DNA of 64,000 nt from NCBI GenBank assembly GCA_028821515.1, contig JAPPGA010000058.1, positions 62,001 to 126,000 on the forward strand, read 5' to 3'. This document shows positions 8,860 to 17,539 of this stretch, one piece after another (position 1 is the stretch's first letter; each line of letters begins with the position of its first letter). The translations under genes and the position numbers were made by a program. The stretch comes from Gammaproteobacteria bacterium (GTDB lineage Bacteria > Pseudomonadota > Gammaproteobacteria > Pseudomonadales > Azotimanducaceae). The notes under the pieces were generated by a model, which was not told the origin of the DNA, ran no database searches, and saw only the letters and a program-made list of their open reading frames with translations.

Positions 8860-9219
8860 CTATTCCGGCGTCAGCGTCAACGTGAGCGCGCCCGCGTCCG
8901 GTCGAAAACCGTGGTGCTGGAAGAAGCTCCCGATCACCGGCGCTTCGATTTCACGCGCGCCGCTGCTCTCGGCGGTGCCGATGGCGTGGCGTAGCAGCCA
9001 GCGGCCGATGCCCCGGCCCCGGAAGTCCTCATGCACTTTCAGGCCCACGAGCCGGAACCGTGTGGGTCCGAGCCGCCGGATTTCATAGACGCCGACTTCC
9101 GCGTCTCCAAGGTCGGCGATCCGGGTCCACTCAGGGTCGGCGCCGGCCCAGGGCAGCGCGGTGCGGAGCGCGCGGTGTATGCGCAGGGCGCGGAAGTCAA
9201 ACGCGGCGGTGGAAGGCAC
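8860..9219 (-). CDS. GNAT-family N-acetyltransferase
   Basis: Small acetyltransferase, 119 aa from a GTG at 9219. The acetyl-CoA-binding motif A is clear (LKVHEDFRGRGIGRWLLRHA), followed by GAREIEAPVIGSFFQHHGF, the beta5 region typical of GNAT enzymes. The start is uncertain: the frame stays open upstream but would run inside the macro-domain gene, and the GTG lies two bases after that gene's stop, which fits coupled translation. The substrate is unknown. It is the last gene of a tight three-gene set with the macro-domain protein and the F420-type reductase. Confidence 0.65.
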   Translation of the reverse strand: MPSTAAFDFRALRIHRALRTALPWAGADPEWTRIADLGDAEVGVYEIRRLGPTRFRLVGLKVHEDFRGRGIGRWLLRHAIGTAESSGAREIEAPVIGSFFQHHGFRPDAGALTLTLTPE

Positions 9220-9221
9220 GA

Positions 9222-9770
9222 CTATCGCGAGAAGAGGTGGTGGTGCAGGAACGTTTCCGCATCGCTTTCCTGGAAGAAAACCAGGCGAACTTCCCGGATT
9301 GACGGATGGGCGTCGAGGGCACGCTCGATGGCTTGCGACGAGACGGCGGCCGCCTGGGCCGTCGGGTAACCGTAGACGCCGGTCGAGATGGCCGGAAAGG
9401 CCACGGTAGCAAGTCCCCGCTCGCCGGCGATGCGAAGCGAGTTTCGATAGCAACTGGTCAATTGCTCGGCTTCGCCGCTGTTTCCGCCGCGGTAAACCGG
9501 TCCCACCGTGTGAATGACGTATCGCGCCGGCAAGCGTCCGGCCGTGGTGATAACCGCTTCGCCGGTGGGCAGTCCGTCCGGGTAGTGCGTTGCGCGAATC
9601 TCCTTGCATGCCGCGAGTATCCCGGGTCCCCCGGCACGGTGGATGGCGCCGTCTACCCCGCCGCCGCCCATCAAGGACCCGTTCGCGGCGTTGACCACGG
9701 CGTCCACCGCCTCGCGCGTGATGTCACCCAACGTGATCGTCACGCGCCCGCTGACGAAGGACCTCATCAT
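9222..9770 (-). CDS. Macro-domain protein (YmdB-like O-acetyl-ADP-ribose deacetylase)
   Basis: Single macro domain of 182 aa, predicted to bind and hydrolyse ADP-ribose derivatives such as O-acetyl-ADP-ribose. The family signature [17 protein letters not shown] is at about residues 27-43, and the second ADP-ribose loop [11 protein letters not shown] at about 131-141. It overlaps the upstream reductase gene as ATGA and is followed directly by a GNAT gene. No toxin partner (DarT) or sirtuin gene is adjacent, so a general metabolite-repair or deacylation role is more likely than antitoxin function. Confidence 0.88.
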   Translation of the reverse strand: MMRSFVSGRVTITLGDITREAVDAVVNAANGSLMGGGGVDGAIHRAGGPGILAACKEIRATHYPDGLPTGEAVITTAGRLPARYVIHTVGPVYRGGNSGEAEQLTSCYRNSLRIAGERGLATVAFPAISTGVYGYPTAQAAAVSSQAIERALDAHPSIREVRLVFFQESDAETFLHHHLFSR

Positions 9771-10189
9771 TGGCCTTCACTGGATTCGACGGGGTCCAGC
9801 CTCACGAAGTAGCGGGGCGCGAACCCGGTGATGACGCGGAAGCCGATTCCGACGGGATTGTCTTCGGCAACGCGGTCATGCTCTTCGCCGGAAACCGGAA
9901 TTGCCAGGTAGTCCTCCGTCTCGCCGCCGCGCGTGATCTCCACATTCGGGTTCTCCTTCACGCGGCCGTACCAGGCGCGCGGCCAGTGGTTCACTGCGAC
10001 GTAGGTTTTCCCGTCGCTCTCGAGTCCGGACAGCACCCGGTCGTGCGACTCGCCTTCGGCGTCGAAGGTAGTGATCACCAGCGTGCCCGGCGCCTCGGGC
10101 TGGAAGTACCCGAGCAGCGACTCGAACGCCACCACGAGGAGAACATAGATGCCCAGCACGATGGCGACGATCTTTGTGGTCCTCGACAT
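9767..10189 (-). CDS. Membrane-anchored nitroreductase/F420-type split-barrel protein
   Basis: About 140 aa from an ATG at 10189 preceded by GGAGCAAGAG. The N-terminal hydrophobic segment (residues 5-24, [20 protein letters not shown]) is a likely membrane anchor. The rest resembles the deazaflavin-dependent nitroreductase (DUF385) split beta-barrel: GTLVITTFD, then [19 protein letters not shown] and [11 protein letters not shown] match the usual strand-helix-strand pattern. Cofactor and substrate are inferred from this resemblance only. An upstream extension to 10465 has no family resemblance and was not used. Confidence 0.65.
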   Translation of the reverse strand: MSRTTKIVAIVLGIYVLLVVAFESLLGYFQPEAPGTLVITTFDAEGESHDRVLSGLESDGKTYVAVNHWPRAWYGRVKENPNVEITRGGETEDYLAIPVSGEEHDRVAEDNPVGIGFRVITGFAPRYFVRLDPVESSEGQ

Positions 10190-10322
10190 TCTCTTGCTCC
10201 TTTTCGATCTGCGCGGAGGTTTTGGTTGGCCGGTTCGCCGATAACTTGGCATTATGCACCGATGTTCACGCGGCCATGGCCCGTGGACCTGCACGCATGG
10301 TCTGAACCTCGGGGGTGATAGT

Positions 10323-11741
10323 TTGAAGCGTAGATCTTTCCTGCAGTCCGCCGGAACCACGGCCCTTGCGGCGCCCTTTGCCGGCGCCTGGAGGACAGCG
10401 CATGCCGTCGCGGAAACCCCGCTACGTCCTGTGCCCGACGCCACCACTGGCTTGCCGTTGCTCAAGCTGCCGGAAGGGTTCAGCTATCGGTCGTTCGGCT
10501 GGACCGGTGACCTCATGGAGGGAGGCGTCCCGACACCGGACCGCCATGACGGGATGGCCGCGTTCGCCGGTTCGAACCCGGACGAGGTCTTCCTGATCAG
10601 GAACCACGAACGCGCCATGACGGGTCTTATCGGCGGCGATGCGACCGTGTACGACAACTGGTCTCCGCCGGACGACGCATCCGGTGGATTCGGCGGCGGG
10701 GTCACCGGCGTGCGGGTGTCGGGCGGGGTCTACCAGGACTCGCGGCCGCTCCTTTCCGGCACGTCGATCAACTGCGCCGGCGGACCGACGCCCTGGGGCA
10801 GTTGGCTCACCTGCGAGGAAATCGTGCTGCGTGCGAGCCGGATCGGCGGCAAGGACCACGGCTATGTGTTCGAGGTCCCCATGGCAGGCCGCGCGAGCGG
10901 CCGTCCGATCAAGGACATGGGCCTCTTCCGCCACGAGGCGACCGCTAACGATCCCAAGACCGGCATTGTCTACCTCACCGAAGACAACGGGCCGAATTCC
11001 GGTTTCTTCCGTTTCCTGCCGAAGGACCCGTCGCCCAGGATCGGCGCGCTTGAGGCGGGCGGCGAGCTGCAGATGCTGCGCGTCAAGGGACAGGCCAACG
11101 CGGATCTGACGGAAATCGAGACTGGCGACACTTTCGATACCGAGTGGGTGACGATCCCGGAACCGGACCACGATCCCGAGAAGCTTGCAGCCAGTAGCAG
11201 CGGTGGTCCTCCGATCATTGGCGGCGGCAAATCAGGCCCCTACCTCCAGGGAGAAGCGGGCGGCGGGGCGCGGTTCCATCGGGGCGAGGGATGCTGGTAT
11301 TTCGACGGGGTGATCTACTGGGTCGACACCACCGGCGGTGCGGCCGAGGCCGGCAGTGTCTGGGGATACGATCCCGCGGCCGAGCGGCTGACCGCAGTCT
11401 ACGTGTCGCCCTCGACGGACGAAGCCGACGCGCCGGACAACATCACCCTGTCGCCGACGGGCACGATCATCCTGTGCGAGGACGGGGCAGGGGAAAGCCT
11501 GCTCGGTTTCCAGCTTCGAGGTACGCGCCTGTTGAGCGTGGACCGCGATGGCCGCGTCAGGGTCATGGGCGAGAACAACATGGACCTCGAGGACGGCGTT
11601 CCCGGCAGACCCGCGATCGACGCTGGCGACTACCGCGACTCCGAGTGGTGCGGTGCCACGTTCTCACCCGACGGCAAGACACTGTTCGTCAACATCCAGA
11701 CGCCCGGCGTCACGTTCGCCATCACCGGCCCCTGGGCCTGA
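10323..11741 (+). CDS. PhoX-like DUF839 phosphatase, Tat-exported
   Basis: Protein of 472 aa from a TTG start at 10323, chosen because GGGGGTGA lies just upstream and the translation then begins with a twin-arginine signal (KRRSFLQSAGTTALAAP). The body is DUF839/PhoX: GGPTPWGSWLTCEE, FRHEATANDPKTGIVYLTED and CEDGAGESLLG are recognisable conserved blocks with acidic metal-ligand candidates. It is shorter than classical PhoX alkaline phosphatases, so activity on phosphate esters is probable rather than certain. It is convergent with the PhoD-like gene 30 bases away. No Pho box was seen upstream. Confidence 0.8.
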   Translation: MKRRSFLQSAGTTALAAPFAGAWRTAHAVAETPLRPVPDATTGLPLLKLPEGFSYRSFGWTGDLMEGGVPTPDRHDGMAAFAGSNPDEVFLIRNHERAMTGLIGGDATVYDNWSPPDDASGGFGGGVTGVRVSGGVYQDSRPLLSGTSINCAGGPTPWGSWLTCEEIVLRASRIGGKDHGYVFEVPMAGRASGRPIKDMGLFRHEATANDPKTGIVYLTEDNGPNSGFFRFLPKDPSPRIGALEAGGELQMLRVKGQANADLTEIETGDTFDTEWVTIPEPDHDPEKLAASSSGGPPIIGGGKSGPYLQGEAGGGARFHRGEGCWYFDGVIYWVDTTGGAAEAGSVWGYDPAAERLTAVYVSPSTDEADAPDNITLSPTGTIILCEDGAGESLLGFQLRGTRLLSVDRDGRVRVMGENNMDLEDGVPGRPAIDAGDYRDSEWCGATFSPDGKTLFVNIQTPGVTFAITGPWA

Positions 11742-11771
11742 TGCAGCCTTTTGCTGCGGGAGCGAGGTCCG

Positions 11772-13292
11772 TCACTGGTTCCGGCTTCGGTCGACTTCCC
11801 ATACCTGGATCGTTTCGAGTTGACTGTCCGGTTCGAGAACCGACTCAAGCGAGCGAACCTTGACCGTCAACGTTTGCGGTTGCAGTTCCAGGGCCAGGTA
11901 TCCGTTTGTTCGATTCTCGTAGTAGAACGGAATGTTCCGGGCACGGTGGTAGCGCGTTTCCTCCTCGTACCGTTCTTCCCCACCGCCACCCGATGAGATC
12001 GCGCCGGTGATCAACTCGGAAGCGATCGCGTTGCCCGATTCGTCCGTAAGCGTGGTCAGCAGGAACGCATGGATATCGCCACCCAAGACAACGGTATTTC
12101 CGGAAGCCTTGTCACGGATCACCTCAACGAGCCTTTCGCGAGATGCCGGATAGGCGTCCCAACGATCGGACGAGAATTTGAGCCCGCCGCTCACCAGTCT
12201 TTCGTACGGGGTGACCTGCGTGGTCTGCACTACGAAATTCCATTTGGTTTGCCAGGCACCGAATCCCCTTGCGAACCAGGACTCTTGCGCACCGCCCAGC
12301 AATGAACGGTTGGGATCGGCCACATCGCACGAAATCCAGGGTGGTTCGAGACCATCCGGAGTCCGGCACGGATGGTCGCTTCGGTACTGTCGCGTGTCGA
12401 GAAGGTCGAACTGAGCCAGATTCCCGAATCCCACGCGTCGGTATAGCTGCATTTGCGCCCCACCGCTCCCATCGGGAAGACGCAACGGCATGTGCTCGTA
12501 GTACGCCTTGTACGCAGCGGCCCGTCGCGACCTGAATGACGCGCTCGTGTGACCGGCCGGGGCGTGCAGCGCACGATAGTCATCGACAACCTCATGGTCA
12601 TCCCAGATCGCAAGCCACGGCGCGATGGCATGGGCCGCCTGAAGATGCGGATCGGTTTTCGTCACGGCGTGGTATTTTCGGTAGTCATCCAGGCTGACAG
12701 CTTCCGGCGTGGGCATCGCCCGAACGCCCGTGTAGAGAGGTCGCTCGTAGATATAGTCGCCCACATGTACCACTAGGTCGGGAACCTGGTCGGCCACATC
12801 GCGATAGGCGGCATAAAACCCGTCCGTGTAGCTCTGGCAGCAACACAGCGCTAAGCGTAGCGAATCCAGTCCGCCGCCCATGTCGGGGCAAGTCAACGCT
12901 CGACCGACCGGACTGGTCGCTCCGGCGCAATGGAAACGATAGAAGTATTCGCGGCCATGCTCAAGTCCCGCCACGTGTACATGGATGCTGTGGCCGTGTT
13001 CATGGTGAGCAAGAACCTGACCCGCACGAATGATCGTCGAGAACCCGTAGTCTTCGGCGATTTCCCAATTGACCGGAATGTCCTCCCTGGCCGGTTGCCG
13101 GACACCGAATGGGTCCGGCGCGACTCGGGTCCACAGGACAAATCCGTCCGCTACGGGGTCCCCCGCACCCACCCCCAGGGAGAACGGATTCTCTTCAAAA
13201 CGGGGGACTCCGCGATTGACCACCCCGCATCCCACCAAACTTGGCGCGAGCGAAGCAAAGAAGGCGGCCCGAATCAGCCGCCGGCGATCCAC
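11772..13292 (-). CDS. PhoD-family alkaline phosphatase/phosphodiesterase, exported
   Basis: Exported phosphatase of 506 aa that should release phosphate from extracellular organic esters. The N-terminus (DRRRLIRAAFFASLAPSLVGCG) is Tat-like with a possible lipobox. After the PhoD N-terminal fibronectin-like domain (VLWTRVAP), the metal centre residues occur in VVHVGDYIYE, WDDHEVVDDY, GGAQESWF and VVLGGDIHAF. Its start overlaps the end of the upstream STN-type TonB receptor by 19 bases, so the two are co-transcribed. This links the phosphatase to the receptor and to the sigma/anti-sigma-AMP nucleosidase operon on the other side. Confidence 0.9.
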   Translation of the reverse strand: MDRRRLIRAAFFASLAPSLVGCGVVNRGVPRFEENPFSLGVGAGDPVADGFVLWTRVAPDPFGVRQPAREDIPVNWEIAEDYGFSTIIRAGQVLAHHEHGHSIHVHVAGLEHGREYFYRFHCAGATSPVGRALTCPDMGGGLDSLRLALCCCQSYTDGFYAAYRDVADQVPDLVVHVGDYIYERPLYTGVRAMPTPEAVSLDDYRKYHAVTKTDPHLQAAHAIAPWLAIWDDHEVVDDYRALHAPAGHTSASFRSRRAAAYKAYYEHMPLRLPDGSGGAQMQLYRRVGFGNLAQFDLLDTRQYRSDHPCRTPDGLEPPWISCDVADPNRSLLGGAQESWFARGFGAWQTKWNFVVQTTQVTPYERLVSGGLKFSSDRWDAYPASRERLVEVIRDKASGNTVVLGGDIHAFLLTTLTDESGNAIASELITGAISSGGGGEERYEEETRYHRARNIPFYYENRTNGYLALELQPQTLTVKVRSLESVLEPDSQLETIQVWEVDRSRNQ

Positions 13293-15808
13293 AGCGTTAC
13301 CTTCGCGCCGAATAGCTGCGGAGCCCCCAGGTGCTTGGCCTTGACGATGAAGTCCGATGGGATCAGCACAACATCCTCGTCAAGCAGATTCGACCCCCAT
13401 AGCTCGACTCGCCAGCGGCCGCTCGCGCTCTCGAGCCCCGCTCTCGCGCCGAGGATCTCGTAGCTGGGAACGACCAGGTCGGGATCGTTGGTGGCCCCCG
13501 TGAAGTAGTCGTCCACCGAGGAGTGACTGACGTTCGCAAACAGCATGCAACGTCCTCCAGCGACAGGGACCCGCCAGTCCAGGGTAAGCGCAAACTGGTT
13601 TCTAGGTGACGAACCCAACTCGTTTCCCGTGTTCCCCGGTGTGCTGCCTATAGGAAAGCTGTCGTATTGCGTCTCCAGGTAGCCGTAGTTTGCCTCTATC
13701 CCGAAGTACTCGCGAAATCGCCAACCCACCTCCAGTTCAACACCCTGAATGGTAGCGTCGGCGGCATTGAGAATCGTTCCCAAAAAGGTTTCGCGGTTGA
13801 ATACGAACTCCTGCTTGTCCCGGTAGTCCTGGTTGAACAGCGTCAGGTAGGCATAGCCACGGCCGTCGGCGAACCGGAACCTGCCTCCGATTTCATGGGA
13901 CAGGATCGTCTCTTCCTTGAACGGAGTGGTGATCTCAACCAGGGAGTCGGCTTCCGTATTGAAACCGCCCGCCGTAAACCCTCGAGACACCGACGCATAG
14001 ATTGACGCATTTTCATCAGGTTTCCAGGTAAGCGACAGGCGCGGAGTGAACGCATCGAAGCTCTCTTGAAGTCCGGCTGCATTGAAGCTTCTGGCGGCGT
14101 TGTTGTTGTCAATGAAACGCAGGTCGGCCTCCCTGTCCTCCACGGAATACCGGCCACCCGCCGATATGGACCACTGCTCGGCCAGGCGATAGGTACCGTC
14201 CACATAGGCTGCGTACGCCTCCGTCTGGATGTTCTGATCGAAAACCTGGTTGACGATGACTGCTCCAACCCGCGCCAGAAACCGCCGGCGCTCCACCACC
14301 CGGTTGGAGTCCTCATGCAGAACGAACAGTCCAGCGATGAAATCGGCCCTGCCGAAATCCGCGCTCACAAAACGTAGCTCCTGGCTGACCGTGCTGGGCT
14401 CTTCTGTATCCCGGTCGACTTGTTGAAATGCAAATGGCAAGAGCGAATAGTGTAGTCCGTTGAAACTGAACAGCTCCTCGGATCTGGACTTGCGCACCCC
14501 CGTGATCGAGATCAGTGACCCGGAATCCATGTCGTAGGTGATGCGTAGCGAGCCGCCATAGATATCCCGATCGAAGTCCTGATCGACTCCCAGGTGCGAC
14601 GTGCGTTCGTCGGAATCTCCGAATCCGATTGCCGACAGCGTACGACCCCCGTTTTCGTCTTGACTTCGGTCGAGCGAGAGAATCGCTTCGAACCTGTCGG
14701 ATGGCTGCAGAAGCAGGCTGGCCCGAACCGAGGTCGAATCCAGATTGTCCTGCTCGGTTCCGGCAAGCAAATCTTCGCCGTAGCCATCGCGATTCGACCT
14801 GGACACGGAGACCTTGCCAGCGGACGTTGCACCCAGGGGACCGCTCACCAAGCCTCTCAGGATGTACGCATCGTGGCTCCCTAGTCCAACTTGCGCGTTG
14901 GCTTTCGCTTCTTCGAGAGACGGTTTCTCCGTTGTCACCACAACGGCGCCAGATGCGACATTGCGACCGAAAAACGTACCTTGGGGCCCTCGAAGAACCT
15001 CCACTTGTTTGAGGTCGAACAGTTCGAAGTCCGCAGACGAAAACCGGGGAATGTAGACCTCGTCGATATAGACTCCGACCGGCTCGCTCGTCCCGATGGC
15101 GGACAACGTATTGCTCCCTCCTCGGATTGCGAAAATGGGCTGCGTGTTCGTAAACGAGGAGCCGAGAAAGTTCGGCGTGAGCCTGGAGATGTCCCGTATC
15201 GAGTCGATGTTGTAGGCATCGAGTGCCGCGCTGTCGAACACGCTGACCGATGCGGGCACGTCTAGTGGATCCTGATCCCGTTTCTGCACTGTAACGACCA
15301 CTTCTTCAATAGGCGCCGTGCCTGCTCCAGGAGGCGCATCCATTGCCTCAGAACTCGTTGAACTCGCCTTCGCTTCGGGGTCCTGGCGTCCTGGTTCAAC
15401 CATCCCCGCGGCACCGATCGAGATCGTCCGGTCGTTGACGTATCGGTAGATCAATCCCGTGCCTTCAAGCAGTTTTTCAAGCGCCGCCCGTTCCGTGAAC
15501 GTGCCCATCAACGCTGGAGCCTGAATACCTTCGGCATCCTCACTGTAGAGCACTACCTGCTTCGCGATCAGGTCCGCAAGTTCATTCGCCGCTCGTTCAA
15601 GCGGCTGGGATTCCATCCGGATCTCGTAAGAACGCTCCGCCGCCGCGGCAGGCTCTGGACTGACGAGAGTGAAGCCAATGGATACGGCCATTGCAACGAA
15701 TTTCAGGCCGTACATACCGATCGATTTCTTTCCGATTTCTCTCTTCAGGGGCTGCACGCTCGATGTTCCTCCGTGGATTCCTCTCCGGCTGGTGTTGGGC
15801 CGGGTCAT
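13274..15808 (-). CDS. TonB-dependent transducing receptor with STN domain (FecA type)
   Basis: Outer-membrane receptor, 844 aa from the ATG at 15808. A signal peptide is followed by an STN/secretin-TonB signalling domain (about residues 58-130, YEIRMESQPLERAANELADL onward), a TonB-box-like segment EEVVVTVQKR, the plug (VEVLRGPQGTFFGRNV) and a 22-strand barrel ending at the C-terminus. The STN domain marks it as a receptor that signals to an anti-sigma factor. The divergent FecI/FecR-like pair supplies that partner. The ligand is unknown. Co-transcription with a PhoD phosphatase and linkage to AMP nucleosidase suggest a nucleotide or phosphorylated compound; that is inference. Confidence 0.9.
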   Translation of the reverse strand: MTRPNTSRRGIHGGTSSVQPLKREIGKKSIGMYGLKFVAMAVSIGFTLVSPEPAAAAERSYEIRMESQPLERAANELADLIAKQVVLYSEDAEGIQAPALMGTFTERAALEKLLEGTGLIYRYVNDRTISIGAAGMVEPGRQDPEAKASSTSSEAMDAPPGAGTAPIEEVVVTVQKRDQDPLDVPASVSVFDSAALDAYNIDSIRDISRLTPNFLGSSFTNTQPIFAIRGGSNTLSAIGTSEPVGVYIDEVYIPRFSSADFELFDLKQVEVLRGPQGTFFGRNVASGAVVVTTEKPSLEEAKANAQVGLGSHDAYILRGLVSGPLGATSAGKVSVSRSNRDGYGEDLLAGTEQDNLDSTSVRASLLLQPSDRFEAILSLDRSQDENGGRTLSAIGFGDSDERTSHLGVDQDFDRDIYGGSLRITYDMDSGSLISITGVRKSRSEELFSFNGLHYSLLPFAFQQVDRDTEEPSTVSQELRFVSADFGRADFIAGLFVLHEDSNRVVERRRFLARVGAVIVNQVFDQNIQTEAYAAYVDGTYRLAEQWSISAGGRYSVEDREADLRFIDNNNAARSFNAAGLQESFDAFTPRLSLTWKPDENASIYASVSRGFTAGGFNTEADSLVEITTPFKEETILSHEIGGRFRFADGRGYAYLTLFNQDYRDKQEFVFNRETFLGTILNAADATIQGVELEVGWRFREYFGIEANYGYLETQYDSFPIGSTPGNTGNELGSSPRNQFALTLDWRVPVAGGRCMLFANVSHSSVDDYFTGATNDPDLVVPSYEILGARAGLESASGRWRVELWGSNLLDEDVVLIPSDFIVKAKHLGAPQLFGAKVTLWIAGG

Positions 15809-15953
15809 ATCTCTAAAGAGTCCTTCCTTAGGTCGAATTGGGTAAGATTTCACGAAACCAGCATCCTTCCGAGCATTGCAGATCGCGCCGGCCAGTACCC
15901 AAAACGCATCGAGGAATCCCTCTATTAGACAAGCACGCAACACTAACGGATGA

Positions 15954-16478
15954 ATGGTTCAGGAGGATAGGCAAAACTCGGAAAACTGGAGCGTGGCCAG
16001 CCTGTTTGTCGAGTTGCGCCCCGTACTGGTGAAGTACCTGTCCGCGCGCATCGGCGACTCAGCCGAGGCACAGGACCTGGCGCAGGAGGCCTATCTACGC
16101 CTGTTGCGCGTACCCGATCCCGACCTGATCGAAAAACCGCACGCGTACTTGTTTCGCATCGCCGCGAATCTAGCCAGCGAAATGCGGTTGAAACGCGGTC
16201 GCCAACCTCATCTGCTGGACGGCAAGGCCATCGATAGCCTCGACGACGGCGGTGCTTTCGAGCGAACGGTCGAGATGCAGTGGGCGCTGCAAAGACTGCA
16301 GAAGATCTTGAGTGGATTGCCGCCTCTCTACCAGGCAGTACTGATACTGCGTCGGAGAGATGGGTATTCCCATGCCGAGATTGCCAGAAAATTGGGAATC
16401 TCCGTGCATACCGTGCACCGCTACCTCACTCGCGCGGTGGCCCATTGTCGCGCGGATTGGAACGAAACGATCGGATGA
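15954..16478 (+). CDS. ECF sigma factor, FecI-like
   Basis: Extracytoplasmic-function sigma factor of 174 aa. Region 2 (SAEAQDLAQEAYLRLLRV, then HAYLFRIAANLASEMR) and region 4 (LPPLYQAVLILRRRDGYSH, AEIARKLGISVHTVHRYLTR) are both intact, in the FecI arrangement. It overlaps the fecR-like gene by four bases (ATGA) and is divergent from the STN receptor gene, the standard architecture of cell-surface signalling. It presumably drives the receptor and its own operon when the receptor is occupied. Confidence 0.92.
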   Translation: MVQEDRQNSENWSVASLFVELRPVLVKYLSARIGDSAEAQDLAQEAYLRLLRVPDPDLIEKPHAYLFRIAANLASEMRLKRGRQPHLLDGKAIDSLDDGGAFERTVEMQWALQRLQKILSGLPPLYQAVLILRRRDGYSHAEIARKLGISVHTVHRYLTRAVAHCRADWNETIG

Positions 16479-17539
16479 CCATGAAGCACAAGGCAAACAC
16501 GCAGATCGTGCGGGAGGCGTCCCACTGGGCGGTGCGCATCGATCAGGACGACCTCACGAGCATTGAGCGGCGCGAGCTCGCGCGGTGGCTCAAAGCGTCC
16601 CCCGTCCATGTGGAAGAGCTTCTGGGCGCCATGTCATTCGTGTACGCAATGGGCGAGATTGACGCGCATGAGCAATTCGACGTTGACGCCCTTATTTCCG
16701 GAACTTCTGGAGTGGTGGTGCCCCTTCAAGGCGACAGGAGGAGCAAAGCCCGAACCGGCCGACGTTCCGGACCATGGAGTCCTGGCGGACTTCGCGTTGC
16801 TGGAGTTGCCTGCATCGCGGCCGCAATCGCGTGGCTGGCCCTGTCCCAAGCCGAGACGACTCCCCCCGCAGCAGGTCCGCTCGTCTTCAAAACGACTATC
16901 GGGGAACAGGGCGAGATGTTGCTGAGCGACGGGTCGAAGGTACACCTGAATACCGATACGAGGCTGGTCGTGAGGTTCGGACCGGATCGGCGCCTGGCCG
17001 AACTCACCTACGGAGAAGCGTTCTTCGACGTCAAAGCCAGCCCCCGCGCGACCTTCGAAGTACGGGCGGGCCCGGTTTCCGCTCAGGTACTGGGCACACA
17101 ATTCAACGTCAGGTACCTCGAAAACCAGGCCACGATTTCGGTGGCGGAAGGCAAGGTCGCCGTGGGTATGCCGAGCGATGCAGCCGATCCCGATTCGCAG
17201 GTCGCGGAGGTTCTCCTCACGGTCGGCGAACAGGTGAGTTGGAGCCCGACTAATCTCATCCCGGCGAAGCAGGTCATCGACCCTTCGATACCGGCCAGCT
17301 GGCAGACCGGCCGACTGATATTCGAGGGCGGCACGCTCCGCTTCATCGCCTCGGAGTTCAACCGTTACAACCAGCTGCAGCTCATTGTTACCGACAGCAT
17401 TGCGCACGAACGCTTTTCGGGGGTATTCGATGCGAGCGATCCGGCTTCGTTCGCCCAGTACCTGGAGTCGACCAACCGATTCTCGGTAGATCGAACAGCC
17501 GAAAGAATTCTGATCCAGCCGGGCGTCTCCAACCCGTGA
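16475..17539 (+). CDS. FecR-like anti-sigma/transmembrane sensor
   Basis: FecR-family regulator, 354 aa from the ATG at 16475 overlapping the sigma stop. The N-terminal cytoplasmic DUF4880 region contains ASHWAVRIDQDDLTSIERRE and ARWLKASPVHVEELL. One membrane helix follows (about residues 108-127, RVAGVACIAAAIAWLAL). The periplasmic FecR beta domain (GEQGEMLLSDGSKVHLNTDT, AEVRAGPVSAQVLGTQFNVR-like) and a C-terminal secretin-like/STN-interacting region complete it. It should hold the sigma factor until the receptor STN domain signals. The stop overlaps the GTG start of AMP nucleosidase, placing that enzyme in the same operon. Confidence 0.9.
   Translation: MTMKHKANTQIVREASHWAVRIDQDDLTSIERRELARWLKASPVHVEELLGAMSFVYAMGEIDAHEQFDVDALISGTSGVVVPLQGDRRSKARTGRRSGPWSPGGLRVAGVACIAAAIAWLALSQAETTPPAAGPLVFKTTIGEQGEMLLSDGSKVHLNTDTRLVVRFGPDRRLAELTYGEAFFDVKASPRATFEVRAGPVSAQVLGTQFNVRYLENQATISVAEGKVAVGMPSDAADPDSQVAEVLLTVGEQVSWSPTNLIPAKQVIDPSIPASWQTGRLIFEGGTLRFIASEFNRYNQLQLIVTDSIAHERFSGVFDASDPASFAQYLESTNRFSVDRTAERILIQPGVSNP

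Noticed and set aside
13274-17539. Interpretation of the STN receptor and FecI/FecR as an iron-siderophore system
   Set aside because: No Fur box, siderophore or iron-transport genes are nearby and the linked genes are a phosphatase and AMP nucleosidase; not excluded but not the better reading.
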